Shown: in pieces, positions 1-14,100 of the stretch | How the letters are laid out: each line of letters opens with the position of its first letter | Position numbering within the stretch: position 1 is the first letter of the stretch | From: Rhynochetos jubatus | Lineage: Eukaryota; Chordata; Aves; Eurypygiformes; Rhynochetidae | DNA: 64,000 nt | Direction of reading: 5' to 3' | Assembly: GCA_027574665.1 (NCBI GenBank) | Contig: CM050654.1 | Span: 34,305,722-34,369,721 of the forward strand | Notes under the pieces: model-generated | Database searches by the model: none | What the model saw: only the letters and a program-made list of their open reading frames with translations | Told to the model about the DNA's origin: nothing | Translations under genes and position numbers: made by a program

Positions 1-3000
1 CTAGAGCCAGAACAGCTACAGCTGGGACATTACTTAGGTCAAACATGCATTAAGTCTAAAAAGTTTTTAAAAACCCTCTACCAAACTAAACTCTCTCGGC
101 TTCATTTATAGCACTGATCAAAACAGAAAAACAAAACAAACAAAAAAACCCAAAAAAAACCAAAAAACCCAACCTGTGAGTAAATGGATCTGTTGTCATG
201 TCTACTAAAATATTACTAACCTAAATTACATTATGTTCTGTCATAAAGCTCTTTCATCATTGATCTCTACATTCTTGAGGTTTGCTCATTTAATGTCACA
301 ACAAAGATGCCTTTTCCCTGTTTGTACAATGTCTTTAAAGTAGGATAAAAAGGGCTCAAGGTATATGTTTATTGTGCCGAAGCACTATGAAAACTTAAAT
401 AAGAAATACATTCAAATTTTTATTTCCTTATCAGTTTATGACACAGATTACCTTATCACAAGCAACTTTTTAAAGATATTACTGTTTTTAAGATATGGCT
501 AATAATAATTTCCCTTTTTTTATTTTTTTTTTGAAAGATGCTTAGATGGAGGATAAAAAAGTCTACTTAAATACCAAAATAACAATGACCATAAACCATT
601 CTTCATTATTCACTTGTATGTTTCCCAGATCATACTTCATATAAAAATTCTGCACTTCAAAATGGAAATATGGCAGACAAAAATATTTTAATTCACTGAT
701 GAATAATCACAGATTTTTTTTTTTTTTTTACACACATCAGGAAAATAGTTTCCTCGCTGTAATCATATAATGCTCTATATTATTTTCAACAAAAATAATA
801 TAGTATATGATACAGTGAAAAAGGAACTAAGAGTAATGTCCAATATTTGAAAAGGCAACAACAGTGCTGATTATACAGCATGTTTACATATCACTTATAA
901 AGCTAACACATCCTCAACATCTTAACCTTCTCCCTTTTATTATAAACAAAGATTAATATGCCACATGGGCAGAACTCACCAGAGTGGAAATTAGTGCCCT
1001 GGCAAGCTGATGAGCAGCATAACAACACAGGCATGGTCCAGCACCATCTCTCTGAAACGTCTCCTCCAAAATCTGCCCGTCCTCCTCTATCTAAGAGAAA
1101 AGAGTCTTTTAGAGATGCTGACTATACCAATCCCTTTTGTTCATGCCCAATGTCATAGCTTCTCTGACAGCAAGTGTTTTCAGCCACAGGACCTTGTGAT
1201 GAGGAAAAGGATTCTGAAATGTGGGAATTTTTTTTCACAGCCAGTTCATAGCATTTGAAAGACACACCTTTAATGACATCGCCATTGACTTATAGGTTAC
1301 AAGAAAGCAGTAGTTTAATTGGAATTTACTGATTACAAACTGAGCTGATCATTATATTGATGAATAACCTTGGGTGAAAAGCTAAGCATTCAGCAGGCTC
1401 TGCAGGGCAAAATAAATAACCTATGCAGCTTGCATTACATGGTCTTTTTTGACATCCTAGACAGTTGTCACTACTGGGTACAGAAAAGAACCCTGTTATG
1501 AATAAATTCAGATTAAACTTCTTAGAGATAGTAAAATCCAACTGCATATTATGATTTTTTAACTTTTGTAGGCAAAATCATGCTGGTTTAAGGAAAATTC
1601 ATTTTTCAATACCAGATTACATAGATTTAATAATTTTAAATATCTAAATTATGTAAAGCTGTAAACATCCTCAGAACAAGGAATAACAATTGCTATGTAT
1701 GAAAGCAAACTAACAAAAATAAAAGTTTGAGCTCGAGGTTAAGAAAACAGTGAGAAATGGGGATGAATTCTTGTGCCTTTCTTCCACAATGCATTCTTAT
1801 TTAGAAAGACTACTTCATTTCATAGGAGGACTCAACACTTTTCCTATGAACCACCAACAACAGCAAGGGAAATGAGGGAAAGTTGAGGCCTGAACAGATG
1901 CAGAGGGCCGAGCAAGAAAAGAGCTTTTCCAAGTCTGCAACAAGCATCTAGGGATGTCATTACCCTTTTTTTGACAAGCTAGACACAAGCATGAGTTTTC
2001 TGAATAATGCCAGAATACTTTTTTTTGCCAGACACATTGTATAATCCACTTTAAAACCAGAGTGAAGTGCACAGAAGACAGTTGAGGATGGAGAGGTTTT
2101 AAATGGTAGGGAAAAGTATAAAAAAATTAATCTTACACCAGAGAAACGTGTGGAAAATTAGCATGGATAGTTCAGAGAAAATATGCATGTGGGCAGGCAT
2201 TTCAAAAAGGAGAGAAGCTATTTAAAGTACCCTGATTGTACTTTAGTACGAAGTAATAACAAGAAATTGAGGGCAGGTGCATTGCACCTATGGTGCACAT
2301 GATTAAAGGTTTCCAATGGTGTATCCAGGTTAGCTAGGAATGCAAAAATGTGCCAGGAGATGTAGTTACAGAAGCAGCACTGGAGTGTTCAGAAGTGGTT
2401 TAAAGAAGAAATTTAGAAGATTAAAGCAGTTCGCACACTAATCACATAGGACATGAATTCGGGGGGAAAGGAGGAGAGTCATTCCATTTACGCCAGCTTT
2501 GGCTGTACAGATCAACATCACAAGAGAGCTCGACTGCTTTGTGGAATACCAAGACTTCTATGTGAGGTTTATTAATAAAAGAAAAGAAAGCAGCCGATAA
2601 AAATAAAATCTGTTCTATTCAAAGGTAGGTGTGCCTCTGTTGCTATACTACTTCTTTTGTTTTTCCCACGCTTTCCAATCTTTGATGATAAAGGACTTAA
2701 TAGCCTGTTGTTATGGCCATGCCGATGCAGCGTGCTTTTTTCTGAGTACCAGCCATCAGTATACACGAACCACCCGGCTTTGAGCGATAACGAACTCCCT
2801 TGCTTCTTTCTTTTCCTATGCACAAGGCAGCTTTTACTGTAGCCAAGATTATGTCACATTTACTCTACAGCTGGTCCTTATAGGCATTTTTTCTCTCTGA
2901 ATGTCACCAGGGCAAGTCACACGGTTCAGTGTTTTTTCACTACTTTTACACAAATACCCTTGTTTCACAGCACAGCACGAGCAAGATCTCCTTCAGATTA

Positions 3001-5340
3001 GCATAATTTAAATTTAGATACAGGACACAATAACAGCACTGTAGAAACAGAGCTTCATAGAGAGAAAGGGGGAAGGGTGTTATTTACTCTTTGCAAGTTT
3101 TTCCTAACGTAATACATATCTCTGAAACCCAGAGGTCATTTATTGCGAATGTAACGAATACATTCATACCCACCAAGGGTAATAAATATTGCAAATTAAG
3201 TTGAATAATGACTATACTGTCTATTTCATTTCTACATGAGAGGCACACATGGGACTTTATGTAAGTCAGTATTTATAATGCAATATATGGTACGAGTCTC
3301 ATTCAAAGTTAGAATTGCAGATATGTCACAAACATTAATTTACTGTTACTGGCTGAGGAACGAGCAAAAAAAAAATCATTGCAAACAACCAGTGTGTCAA
3401 TGTGTATAGAATTTATAATGAATTTCTTAATCGTGAACCTACTTTATTTAAAGTTATGACTTTTTTTCTTGTAAGAAGATCTTGGGATTTAAAAGGCTAA
3501 AGGAGAAATGTAATGCAGTACAGCTGAAAAACTTGCCATATTTTTAGTGGGATTGATTATTTCAAATGTACTCTAGCTTACACAACACTTCCAAATATTT
3601 CTATAAGGAACAACCAGGATGTCAACAATGGAATCACAATTTTGGTGAAGAATGGAGGACAGGAGGGAAAAACCAGCAGTCATTGCCATAAATAAGCATA
3701 AATTACTATAATCTAAAATGAGTTCTGGGCTGCTGACATGTATACAACCAAGTATACAATGTATACAACTGAGTTTCTAAGATTTTTGGTGACATAGATG
3801 GAGCACATAAAAATTACAGATCTACTGTTCCAACCAGCTACTTACATTAAATAGATCTGTGACAGGCTGGTTGACTTCAGCTGCTCGAGGGAGCTATAGG
3901 GAAGTGAAGGAGCATGAATAAGCAACCGCTGTGGTTGGTATTATAGTGAGTTAAATTAATTCTTGAGATAAGAATATGAAGATTAAATATTAATTAAAAA
4001 TTAAGGAATTCAGATGTTTACCAAAGATGTAGTAGTCTTACTTATCACACCAGACAATCCTGGGAGTCACTGCACTTCCTTCTAGTACGAATTTTGTGGG
4101 CTACTAAGTCCACAGATGTGTACTATAATTTTTAGATTCCCAACAGATTATACAAGGATAGTGAACAGAGACTAAGATTCCTTAATTGAGTAATTCTTAT
4201 TTTAGGAAATCAAAAGACATATTTTCTGCTCACCTGATTTCCATTCCCAGAACTTTAGCAGTTCTTGGAGGACCATAGATGCCCAGCATCAGCAGTGAAT
4301 ATCTCTTGCTGGATCCCAACAGCCTTCCAAGAACAGAGCTATCCATATTTGGATAGCAGCACCAAGGCAGTAGGAAACTAAAAACATCCTGGGTTTGTTT
4401 TCTTTTGTAATATTTACCCTTTACTGAATATTTGTTCTGAGTACCTGCTTCAGCAAATAAATAAATCTTCAGTTTCATGACAACAGATTACTTACACTTT
4501 TAGAAACATGGTAATTAATCCAGATTCTGAAGTTGGCATTAGTGTTCTTGTTCCTAAATTCTTATTTTTATTCCTAGTCCAAAGTGTCTTGTCTCATAAT
4601 TTCAGGGGAAACAAGGTGTGTTTCCAGGAAATACATTTCACTGTATATACTATGTAAAAAGCCTTGCTTCTCTCATGGTAATAGGAGTTACATTGGAAGA
4701 GTTAGTAATAAGGAAGCTGATAAAGACTTTCCTATTGATAAAAATAACTTGCTATGTTAACATTACAAGAAGTGGTTATCCTTAAGTCTGGTACATAAGA
4801 GATGACCTGGCAATCCACTTCATTGTAATAGATGCCTGTGTTCAGTGTTCAGCACAGCTTAGAAACATACAGTAGCAAATGTCACATTAGGGTCATGATT
4901 ACTGCTCTTTCCATTATTGGCAAATCTATTCAAGGCTATTTGCTCAGGCCAGAATAAAATAACTATAGGAATTTTTTTTTAAGCAGTGTCTGGTAAGGAA
5001 ATAATATAGCAAGTAGGAAATGCTACCACATCAGCATAATTTATGTACATGCACCGATTAGATCCCTTACATGGGTTAAAGAGTTAAAGGTGGAAGAATT
5101 TCCTCATTAGAATGACAGCAACTGGTTTTCCAAATCTCTATCCTCCCGCAAAGCACCCTTTTAAGTCTGAGGAGTAATTTTAGCATGTTTTTAGCTAATC
5201 CATGCCTCTGGCTCTTTCTGCAGGAGCACCTGAACATTGTTGCCCCAAGATGGAACTAGTGTAGTGCATCCATTCCTCTGGCGAGTTTTAGGGGCGAGTT
5301 TCAGGAGGGACTTTGTAGGTCTATGGATTTTTAAAAAGCA
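1..5340. other. Gene-free AT-rich sequence
   Basis: No open frame is longer than about 85 codons and none has a recognisable domain. Apart from the A-rich tract near the start and scattered homopolymers, I see nothing to name. Confidence 0.7.
119..172. repeat. A-rich tract with CCC interruptions
   Basis: This is low-complexity sequence made of A runs broken by C, CC and CCC. Similar tracts occur at 23,398-23,500, 33,108-33,200 and 37,644-37,683. Confidence 0.9.
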
Positions 5341-5450
5341 TACACACACACACACACGTATGTTTGTATCTGTGTGTATGTATATACATAAAATATAGAG
5401 AGAAACATGTATCTCTCCATATATACCTACATACATGTATATACTTACGT

Positions 5451-5486
<36 letters not shown>

Positions 5487-5490
5487 TTCA
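5341..5490. repeat. CA/TA compound microsatellite
   Basis: There is an (AC)n run at about 5,341-5,357, a TG/TA-rich middle, and then (TA)n passing into (CA)n at 5,450-5,486. Open frames across it are only translated repeat. Confidence 0.95.
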
Positions 5491-8004
5491 TAGCATGGGC
5501 TAATAGCCTTTACTTGAAGGAATCTGGGCCATACAGAAAAGTGAGCCAGCATTTATTAAAGATATTTGCTCAAGCAACTTCGGTTATCGAGGCTTGTCAG
5601 AGTTTCAGTGCTTTCCCAACCATAAAGGCATGTACAGCCAATCTTCCTGGAACCCAGGGTGTGAGAGTTAATGAAATTTGACAACTGATTGATGTCAGAT
5701 GCAGCTTTGAATTTGGAAACCCAATTACCTCTTTCCCTTTCAAAGCAGAGGTCATTCCAGTCAACACGACTGTATTGCCACGCTTTGCAATTCAATCTGA
5801 GAGGCTGCAGGAGATTCTGCTCTTCAGAAAAGGCTAACGAACAGAGGACAAAATTTGCAGATGAAGAAATAACTAACGACTAGTCACATGAGCCAGGTGG
5901 AAATATGAAAATACCTTTTCTCCGGGCAGACAAAGGTTAGTAGCTACTAAGTAGTTGGTGGTCTGTGGCTGAGAGTACAACCACAATGCTCTATTGCAAT
6001 GACACATTTCTTAACTCCATGCCTTTTTCCCAGTGGTAAATCTTTTTGTCCAGAAGAGCCATGGTTCATACAGATTTTTATGCTAAAGGTTCAGGGGAAT
6101 TACAGCTCTATACTTCTTTTGGTGCACTGAAGATGATATAAATTTGATAGAGCTAGGACAAATTGTACCAGCAGAAAAATCTAGCCAATTACTTATAAGC
6201 TTTAATGACCAGCTTTCCCATCTTACACTCAGCTCATTAGGTTCTGCTTGTCTAAAAATGGAACTACTGTAACTTGTGCAGATATCTGCAAGCAGAAATT
6301 GCTGTGTTGCAATCAGATGGGCAGAAATGAAGATATAGTGATTTCTGTCTTTTCTCCATTCCTTAACTTGTTAGAGTGGAATAAACAGACATTAAGCAGT
6401 CAGGTGGATGTATACCTGCTTGGCATATGCCCTGGACTTAGTTTTCAGTAATTAAGCATTGTTTAATAACATTATAACGTTAACATTACAAAAGCAATTT
6501 TGTTGGAAAATACAGAATAGTTCCCAAAGCCCCTTAAGGGGAAGTAAGAAGCAAGAGGAGATCAACCACACCTATGGTAGGGGAGGACTATAACCATTAC
6601 AGTCACCATCCCAGGTTTCTCCAGGATGTGTGAGGTAGTAAATCAGAACACTGAACTGTGACACGAGAGCTAGCTTTTTATTATAAGCACTTTGAAACAC
6701 TCTCTGGTTGAAAGGATTGAAAGCAATGCAGCTCAGCAAACCAGCGTCAGGCCTGATTCTCCTTGCTCACCCACCAGTATAAATCAGAATCACTCTGGGG
6801 AAGGATTTACACGGCAATTTTGTGCATGTAGCAAAAACTGTGCATGCAAGGTAATGAGGATGTTGGGTTTTTTAGAAATTATCCTATCTTGGTTTTATTT
6901 CAGTTTTGAAGAGGTAGAAACCCCATCAGCACTAAAAAAGATGGGACTACCCCTAAAAGCATGTCACCTTCTCTGGTCATGTATAAAGTTGTTACAAAGC
7001 ACTTGTTTATTTAATCCCATGCATTTTAGGGCTAACATGGCAGTTTCCAAGATTCCTCTTTGAAAGAATCTATCAATCTGTTTATCCACACTGGGTATTT
7101 CTACATATCAAGAATCATGAATACCTTCATAAACATGATCTTCACCTCCCCCATGCCTGATTCTGCTCTGGGCAGCACAGCCCTGCAGAAACATCACCCC
7201 ATTTGCTGTAGAGGGACTCTGAAGGTGTCTGCAGACTCCTGTACGACTCTGCTAGGATGTATGCACCAGCTGCAGAATTAAAAAGACTCACTGGCTGTTA
7301 TGCCTTACAGAGCAGCAATATCCTTGTCACCACGACATTGTGGTAGCTGCCAGGTGAGCCAGGCTAAACCCTATTGTGTCAAGCACTCTTCAGAATAGAT
7401 ACAGCTCTTAACCTGAAAGACTGGCTTTTAAAAAGGCAGGACATAACACTAGGTGGATGCTAAAGGCATAAAGAGTAATGAAATCATAGGCATTATCCTT
7501 TCCAAGGAGTAACTGAGACAGATCCCACAGGCCCTCATCAGTTTGTCGTACCCAGAGCACAGCTGATGCACCCCAGCGTTGTGGTGGAGGAGCTGCAGAG
7601 GAGCTCTGCCTCTCTGTTGTAGCTTGGGGTGAACGAATTCCCACCTCCAGCCCTTCAGAAACACCTCAGTGTGCAACTGTTCAGCTTGGTACCGGACTGT
7701 GACCCTCTGTGCTGCACAAAAACACGGGAAAGCCTGTTTCTTCTCCTACCATCAAATAGCAAAACGTTCCTCTCTGCAGTTCAGTGCTTAAACACATAAT
7801 TGCCTCCAAAATCCACATCAAATACATTATATCCCAAATAATTACTACAGTAGCTGGAAACAGCTGCTTCATCTAGAATACTTAACAGGAAAAAGCACTC
7901 GAGGAAAGAATGTTGCTCTGAGTTGGCTACACTGCAGCACACATGAAGTCCTACAGACCTGAGCCAGGGCCTCCCAAGGAAATAGGAGCACCCAGGCAAA
8001 CACC
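5491..8004. other. Gene-free sequence
   Basis: This includes a 123-codon frame at 6,692-7,063 without protein-like features. The part from about 7,500 on is somewhat GC-richer and may include decayed CR1 5' UTR next to the fragment at 8,005. Confidence 0.65.
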
Positions 8005-8125
8005 AGTGAAATACCTCAAAGGAATTGCCTCTGCACCAATGCACACAGCATGGGCAACAAGCAGGAGGAGCTGGAAGCCACCAAGCTGCTAGAAAGGCGT
8101 GACCTAGTTGCCATTACTGAGATGT
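8005..8125 (+). mobile_element. CR1 LINE fragment from the 5' side: start of ORF2 (endonuclease)
   Basis: The text CTGCACCAATGCACACAGC, then ATGGGCAACAAGCAGGAGG, matches the avian CR1 region around the ORF2 start. From the ATG at 8,050 the frame reads MGNKQEELEATKLLERRDLV and then AITEM. This is the first strand of the apurinic-type endonuclease domain, where CR1 normally continues AITETWW. The match stops at 8,125, followed by unrelated T-rich sequence. The GC-richer stretch from about 7,890 may be 5' UTR of the same element, but I cannot prove it. Most CR1 copies lose this end. Confidence 0.82.
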
Positions 8126-11100
8126 GCAAAGAAAATAATGGTAATTTTTTCTTCTTTTTTTAATTTTCTGTTTTTCAGTGGGTACACAATAGACCAGCCT
8201 CTCTGGTGGCCCTGCAGCAATGCTGCACCACCCGAGAATGACCCTTCAGAAAACAACCAGGTTTCACGCTTGGGCATTTACATGTTTTGAGGCCCAGGTT
8301 TCTCATTTCAGTCTCCCTTTGGCATGTAGCTGCAATCCTTTGGGTCTTGCACTCAGCAGGAAGACAGAACATCAGCAGTTTTTACCTGGTGCAACTTTGC
8401 TGAAGAGGAGCAAATGAACAGTGGTCACCGCTTGGAAAGCGAAGAACTGGTCCCAGGCACCCTTCCACTGGAGCGACACAGGACCAGTTGCAGCTCTGGG
8501 GACAAGTGATGTGATGCTTGTCCTCATCTTGCAGAGCAGACACTGCCCTTGGGAAAAATGTATGGAAACTGTATTCAGAGAATGCATCTATTAGTAAGCA
8601 TTAAAACACTAACACAATTTCACGCAAATCAAATTGGGTAAACCTTCAGTTTCTTATGATCTTGGCCAAATTTTGGGTAAATGCTGATGGTACCCAAATT
8701 TTGGGTGAAGTCCTTCTCCATCAGTCTCTATCACCCACAGCATTCATCCACATCAGTTGTCTATCCCTCAGCATAAAAACCTTTTCTTAGTCCAGCCGAA
8801 TCAGTTATTTTGGCATGAACAGGAAGACAGTACAAACCTAACACATATGTAACACTTGCTGTTTATTGTGATCTCCGTTTCCAGTTGTGTTCAGGAGGAA
8901 GAGGGAGAACACTTGGTTTTTCCAACCCAGACAAGGACAGGGGTAACAAAGACCTGCAAATCCTCATCCTGGAGAGGAACATGGATAACCCACCTCCCAA
9001 CACATTCCTGTAGGACTCAGCAGGGCAGTGAGTATTCATAATTTGTATTTGTAATAATTGCATTTTTTCTGCATTTTATGTATAACACAAAAAAATCCAG
9101 CCAGTAAATGAAACTAGTGCAGAAGCAGCTGTGTGGGTGGACTATCTGGACTACCTACCTGACAGTGAAGTAGCAGGAATAGGAGACACACCTGTGGCAC
9201 CTTTTTTAAATCAGCTCAGCAGAGGGATAGTTTCTTTCTGTGCCAGCCAAAATCCCTGGCTACCTGGTTCATGGATGATGTGAAAGCTCCCCTTCAGCTG
9301 GCACATGAATCAAGACATAAATGTCTCCTCAGAGCACATGGGATCGATTAGCTTTATGTTTCTTATGTATGGCAGACATGCACCTTCTTTTGAATTTGCA
9401 TTTCTATAATGAATTATTAAGCAAAAACAATAACCTGGAAGAAAGTTATATACCCTTATTATCTCATAATTTATGTTGTTAAATCCTTGGCAAAGGGTAT
9501 CTACCCACTCTTTGACAAATATGTACTATAGCTAATTAACTCGAGTGAAACACAAAATATCCCACAGGCACCTGGCCTTCAACCTCACGTCTGATGCAAT
9601 AATCCTTTTGCTCATTTAAAAAAATATTTAAAAAACCCAGGTCATCTGTCTGGATTCAGGAGAAGCTCCACTCTGAATAAGTGCTGAGATAGGTGAACCA
9701 CTTCAGGGGTCTTTGTTCTGAACTAGTCATGCTATTTCATTAAATACAATTTTTGCGATTTCTTCTAATCCTTTGCACACTGGTATTAAAAGCGTAGGAT
9801 TATCAAAGTCTGTCTTAAAAAAAAAAAAAATAAAGGGGACTATCAATGCATTTTGTCTGGGCTCTCAGCAATGTTGGCATGTTTTTCAAGGCAAAACACA
9901 ATTTTAAGAACTCAGAATCTTGTTTTTGCCAGGATTTTAAAATTTCACCCCATTCCAAACTATCACTTTTTCATTTAAATCATCACCTTGAGGGTTTACA
10001 AACCTGCAGATACAAATTTATTCCTTTTAAAGCAGAGTTTAGAATTTGAATATACTGAATATACTGCTTCACATTAGACTATGTAAAGGCTTAACTAGAT
10101 GGCATTATCCTTTTTTATTTAAAAAAAAAAAAAAGAGCAGAATTATATTACTCCAAGCATCCTTTGTGCTCTACACATATTACTGATATAATTTTCTGCC
10201 AGAGATATTAATCATTTTGAGAAATGTATCTCTTGGAAAGCACCAGTTACAGCAGACCAAATTGCATTTTCCAAGAGTAAATGAAGGAGTAGCTTTTTCC
10301 CTGTTTAGGCTGCGTGATTTGCACATCAGTTGAGATTATCCTCATGATTTGAAAGTTACTCAGCTCATCTCAAGGAAGATAGTTTGCTGTTTGTTTCCTA
10401 TTTAGTTGATGTCAAAGTTTTACTTTTTCACGCTCTGCAGCATTTGAAGACAGTAAGCACTAACTTTAAAAGCCCATCCTATGTAACTATGACAAGTTTT
10501 CTGCCTGTTTCTTTAGCATGGCCTAATCTTATAAAGGAGTAAACTTGCATGAGATGAATTTTCATAAAAAGTAAGAAATCCTAGAAACAATTGTCATTAA
10601 TGATGCAGGAGTTGATTTGTTGTAAATTGGAAGCACGCTGTACAGATCAGCGCACATTTTCCTCTATTTACACCAGCTAGGGATGTATTACCCTACAAGG
10701 ATACATGGTTGTGAGTGTGTTCTCAACAGGGTTTCCTTTGCCTTTGTTAGACATTTTTCTGCTCGTAAAAAAAATAAATAACAAAGATAACTTTGTCATT
10801 TTTATTTCTCTCCCCAAGCCTGCTCAGACAAAAGCCTGGAAGCAGATTAGAGATTTAAAACAATCTAAAGTACCACCGTATATATAACTGGGTGGAAATT
10901 TGACAGTGAAGTACTTTCTGAGCAGCAAATGTCAGTTCATTAACAGAAACACTCTGCAACAGTTTGCCAGTCAGTGAAGTTTCGTTTAGGGAAAAAATAG
11001 GTCTTGCAGGGCTTCGCTGAGGAAGAAACCACAGAGAGAGCTCTGCTGCTGTGAGTGGAGCAGGATGGACGTGAAAGGAGAAAAGGATAAAATCAGATAA

Positions 11101-14100
11101 CTCAAAAATGGGAAAAAAAAAAAAGAGAGAAATATGTCTTTTGGAAAGTGACAAATAGGGAAGCATTGTGAAAATCCTGCAAGATATGGGCAAGATGACA
11201 TCTCTGCGGGAAGCATAAGCATCAGGACACGCTGGGACAGTGCTGCTCCTCTGAGCCCCATTGCCCAACACGAAAAGATCAAGAAACAGGGGCAGGGTTC
11301 ATGTGGGCATAGAGGAGTGATATTTGATCTGAGAGAAGCAGGGTTTGGGCAGGGGGTGCCAGGATATCACACACTACTTTACTAAAGTACCTGCTGCAGG
11401 TACTGAGGCGGCTGTAGCTGCTCACATCCCCCCACAACTTCTCGGGTGGCTCATGCAGGACTGAGGGAGCAGCTCTCTACTATTTGTACAGAAAAAACAA
11501 ACAAATAGAGCTGTTTTCCTGGCCTTTCATGTTTTAATTCTTCCTGCCCAGGTACTCACTCAGGAAAAGAAGCATAATAAAATATATGGGGAGCTTGATC
11601 CTGGGAGATCTGTTTCCTCTAATGCAATCTGTATTACTTTGAGCAGTCTTGTTTCATATCACTCAAGTAATGCAATTACACCCATTTCCTTACAAACACA
11701 CCCCTAATATCATTATTTTGGTATCTTTGTAGCTGAGGCTCTTTCAGGATGAAAAAGAATTTCAGCACAATTAGGTTAAATGGAACTTGGAGTAACAAAA
11801 CACAGCAAAGCCCAGTGGAAAAGCAAACAAATACAGGGCAAATGATGTAGAGAGCCAGATCTAGAGGTCCTTCTTTGCACTGAATCCAGAATTTGTACAA
11901 CAAGATGCTGCTCAGTATCACTGAATGTTAGTGCCTCAGACCCTGTTGGGCCTTGAAGAAAAGAAGGTTTATTCAGGCTAATTTACGTGGAATTTTTTTA
12001 ATCATTCTATTTTTCCATCAGCTGCATCAGGGAATAAAATTTACTTCTCAACTTTTCCACTCTAATAGCAAAATAGAGGCTATCTTGTAAATTAGAATCA
12101 GTCTTAACTACACTAAAAATGTAACCTGTGTTAAATGTTAACTAAGGAAAAATACAGTTCCGTAGAATTTTTTTTTTTTACTTGGATTAAAATTATTATT
12201 ATTTTAAAATAGCCATCTATGCTCTAACTGTAATCACAAAAGCTCATAGTATTTCTTTTTATTACCCTTTCCAGGTACTTCACCAGCAATATGGAAACCT
12301 GTCACTATCAGCCTTTGAATGTTTCTGTGTGTTTTTAATGGTCTTGGTACACTACAAGCTCTGGGAGACTCTAGACTTCATTATAAATAGCTTATTTATA
12401 GGGAAGGTATTTTGAAATCCTGACTTTATTTTTTTTTTAAAGAACATAAGCTTTTTTGAAGTGTATATTGCTTTCTGTAATAGACGCAGTATAATCCCAT
12501 ACTTAAAATTTTCTAAGATACTACAAGATATTTTGGAAGTCATTTGGTGTTTTGAGTCCACCTCATAAAGAATTTAGATATCTTTTAAGTATCTGAGTTT
12601 CTTCTGTTCTAAACACAAAAGAATCTCTAGAGGCATAAATCTCAAAAAGTGTATAATGAATAAATGGAAAGCACCGCACAAAAAGCTTATCAAAGCTTAT
12701 CAAATCCTGTTGTGGGGTTTTTTTTTCCTGAATGAATTACGTAACACAAAACCTGAAAAGCTTTCAGAAATCTGCCAAAGAACGACAATTTACTTAAGTG
12801 TAAATTCATCTTCCTGTTTTTTCCTGTTGCTTCCATTCTATAATTACATCCTTAACAACACCGTAATACTCATTTAAAAGAACAGATAAGAAATTATAGG
12901 ACCATTTATTACACACAAAAAATACTGCCTGGGGATTATAAGCAACCTTGAAAATTATGCTCTGAGAGTGTCTTTAATAATAATAATGCATATGTATTTC
13001 AGTTGCTCTCTTATTTTCTAAGTGCTCTCACTCTGAAGCTCCCGGTGTCAGTAGGAAGTTCCCAAGTAAACACAGCGTAAACTAAACTAAAGGCAAAACA
13101 TTTCCATACTCTTTGCACATCACTGAGGTAAAGAGACTAAAAGATCAGCTAATATTTTAGTTTTCCTAGAAATAACATTTATAGGAAACATTTTGCACTA
13201 TGCAAGAACATTGCTGAAAATTTACAATCTCACAATTTCTGTATAAATGAAACAAAAACATCACCTGCCCTGTTCTCAAGAATCTGTTGCTACTCAAAAA
13301 TATATGGTTTGAGAAAATGCTTAACAAAGTAAAAGCACAATGAAACTTCCTAAAACATTTTTTAAAAAACAACTGCACAAAAGATGAAAATGACAGTGAA
13401 AATTCAAGGCAAAACTAGAAAAGCACTGAACATGGGCTGAAAGGGATTTCTAGAGGTGTAAGGTGTTTGTCTAACCTGGCATCTCCCATGATAAAGAGTC
13501 CAGAGAATTATTTTATTTTTTTGACTGTTAGCTATGTTCAGCATTACAAAGTTCTTTTCAAGCCTAACCTAAATCTTACTTGCTGAAAATTAATCTCACT
13601 ACCATTCTAAGTGGACATGGAGAATAATTTATTACCCTCTCTTTAGAGTACTCTAGAACAGCTCTAATTATACCACATATGCTTTTTGATGGTTATAATC
13701 TTAACTAAATCAAATAATTGGAAGGTTAACTACTAACTGAAAATTATCACAGCTTAAATAAAATACAGATAATGAGTCACACTCCTAAAAATTACACTTA
13801 TAAAATATGAAAAGACGTTAGGAAATTTTTTAGTTTAATTAATTATGAGGAAGGATAATCACAGCGAATTTACTTTGCAATTGCAGTATTATTCCCCTGT
13901 ACTTACAGCTGGGTGATTCAAAATCAGTGGAATACAAGACAACAACTGATTCAAAATAAAATAAACATGGTTATGAAAAAAGACTGTAATAACAATTCCT
14001 GAATTTATAACTACATGAAAATTGAAGTAATGCTTACTTTGCATATGTAGATGCCATTATGATTTTGAGTAAGAAAGCTACTTAACCACATTGATTAAAA

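Noticed and set aside
5191..5681. Open frames over the CA/TA microsatellite on both strands
   Set aside because: They are translated dinucleotide repeat (alternating Tyr-Ile, Val-Cys, His-Thr).
10855..11271. 138-codon minus-strand frame
   Set aside because: It contains a poly-Phe run from an A-tract and no domain signal.
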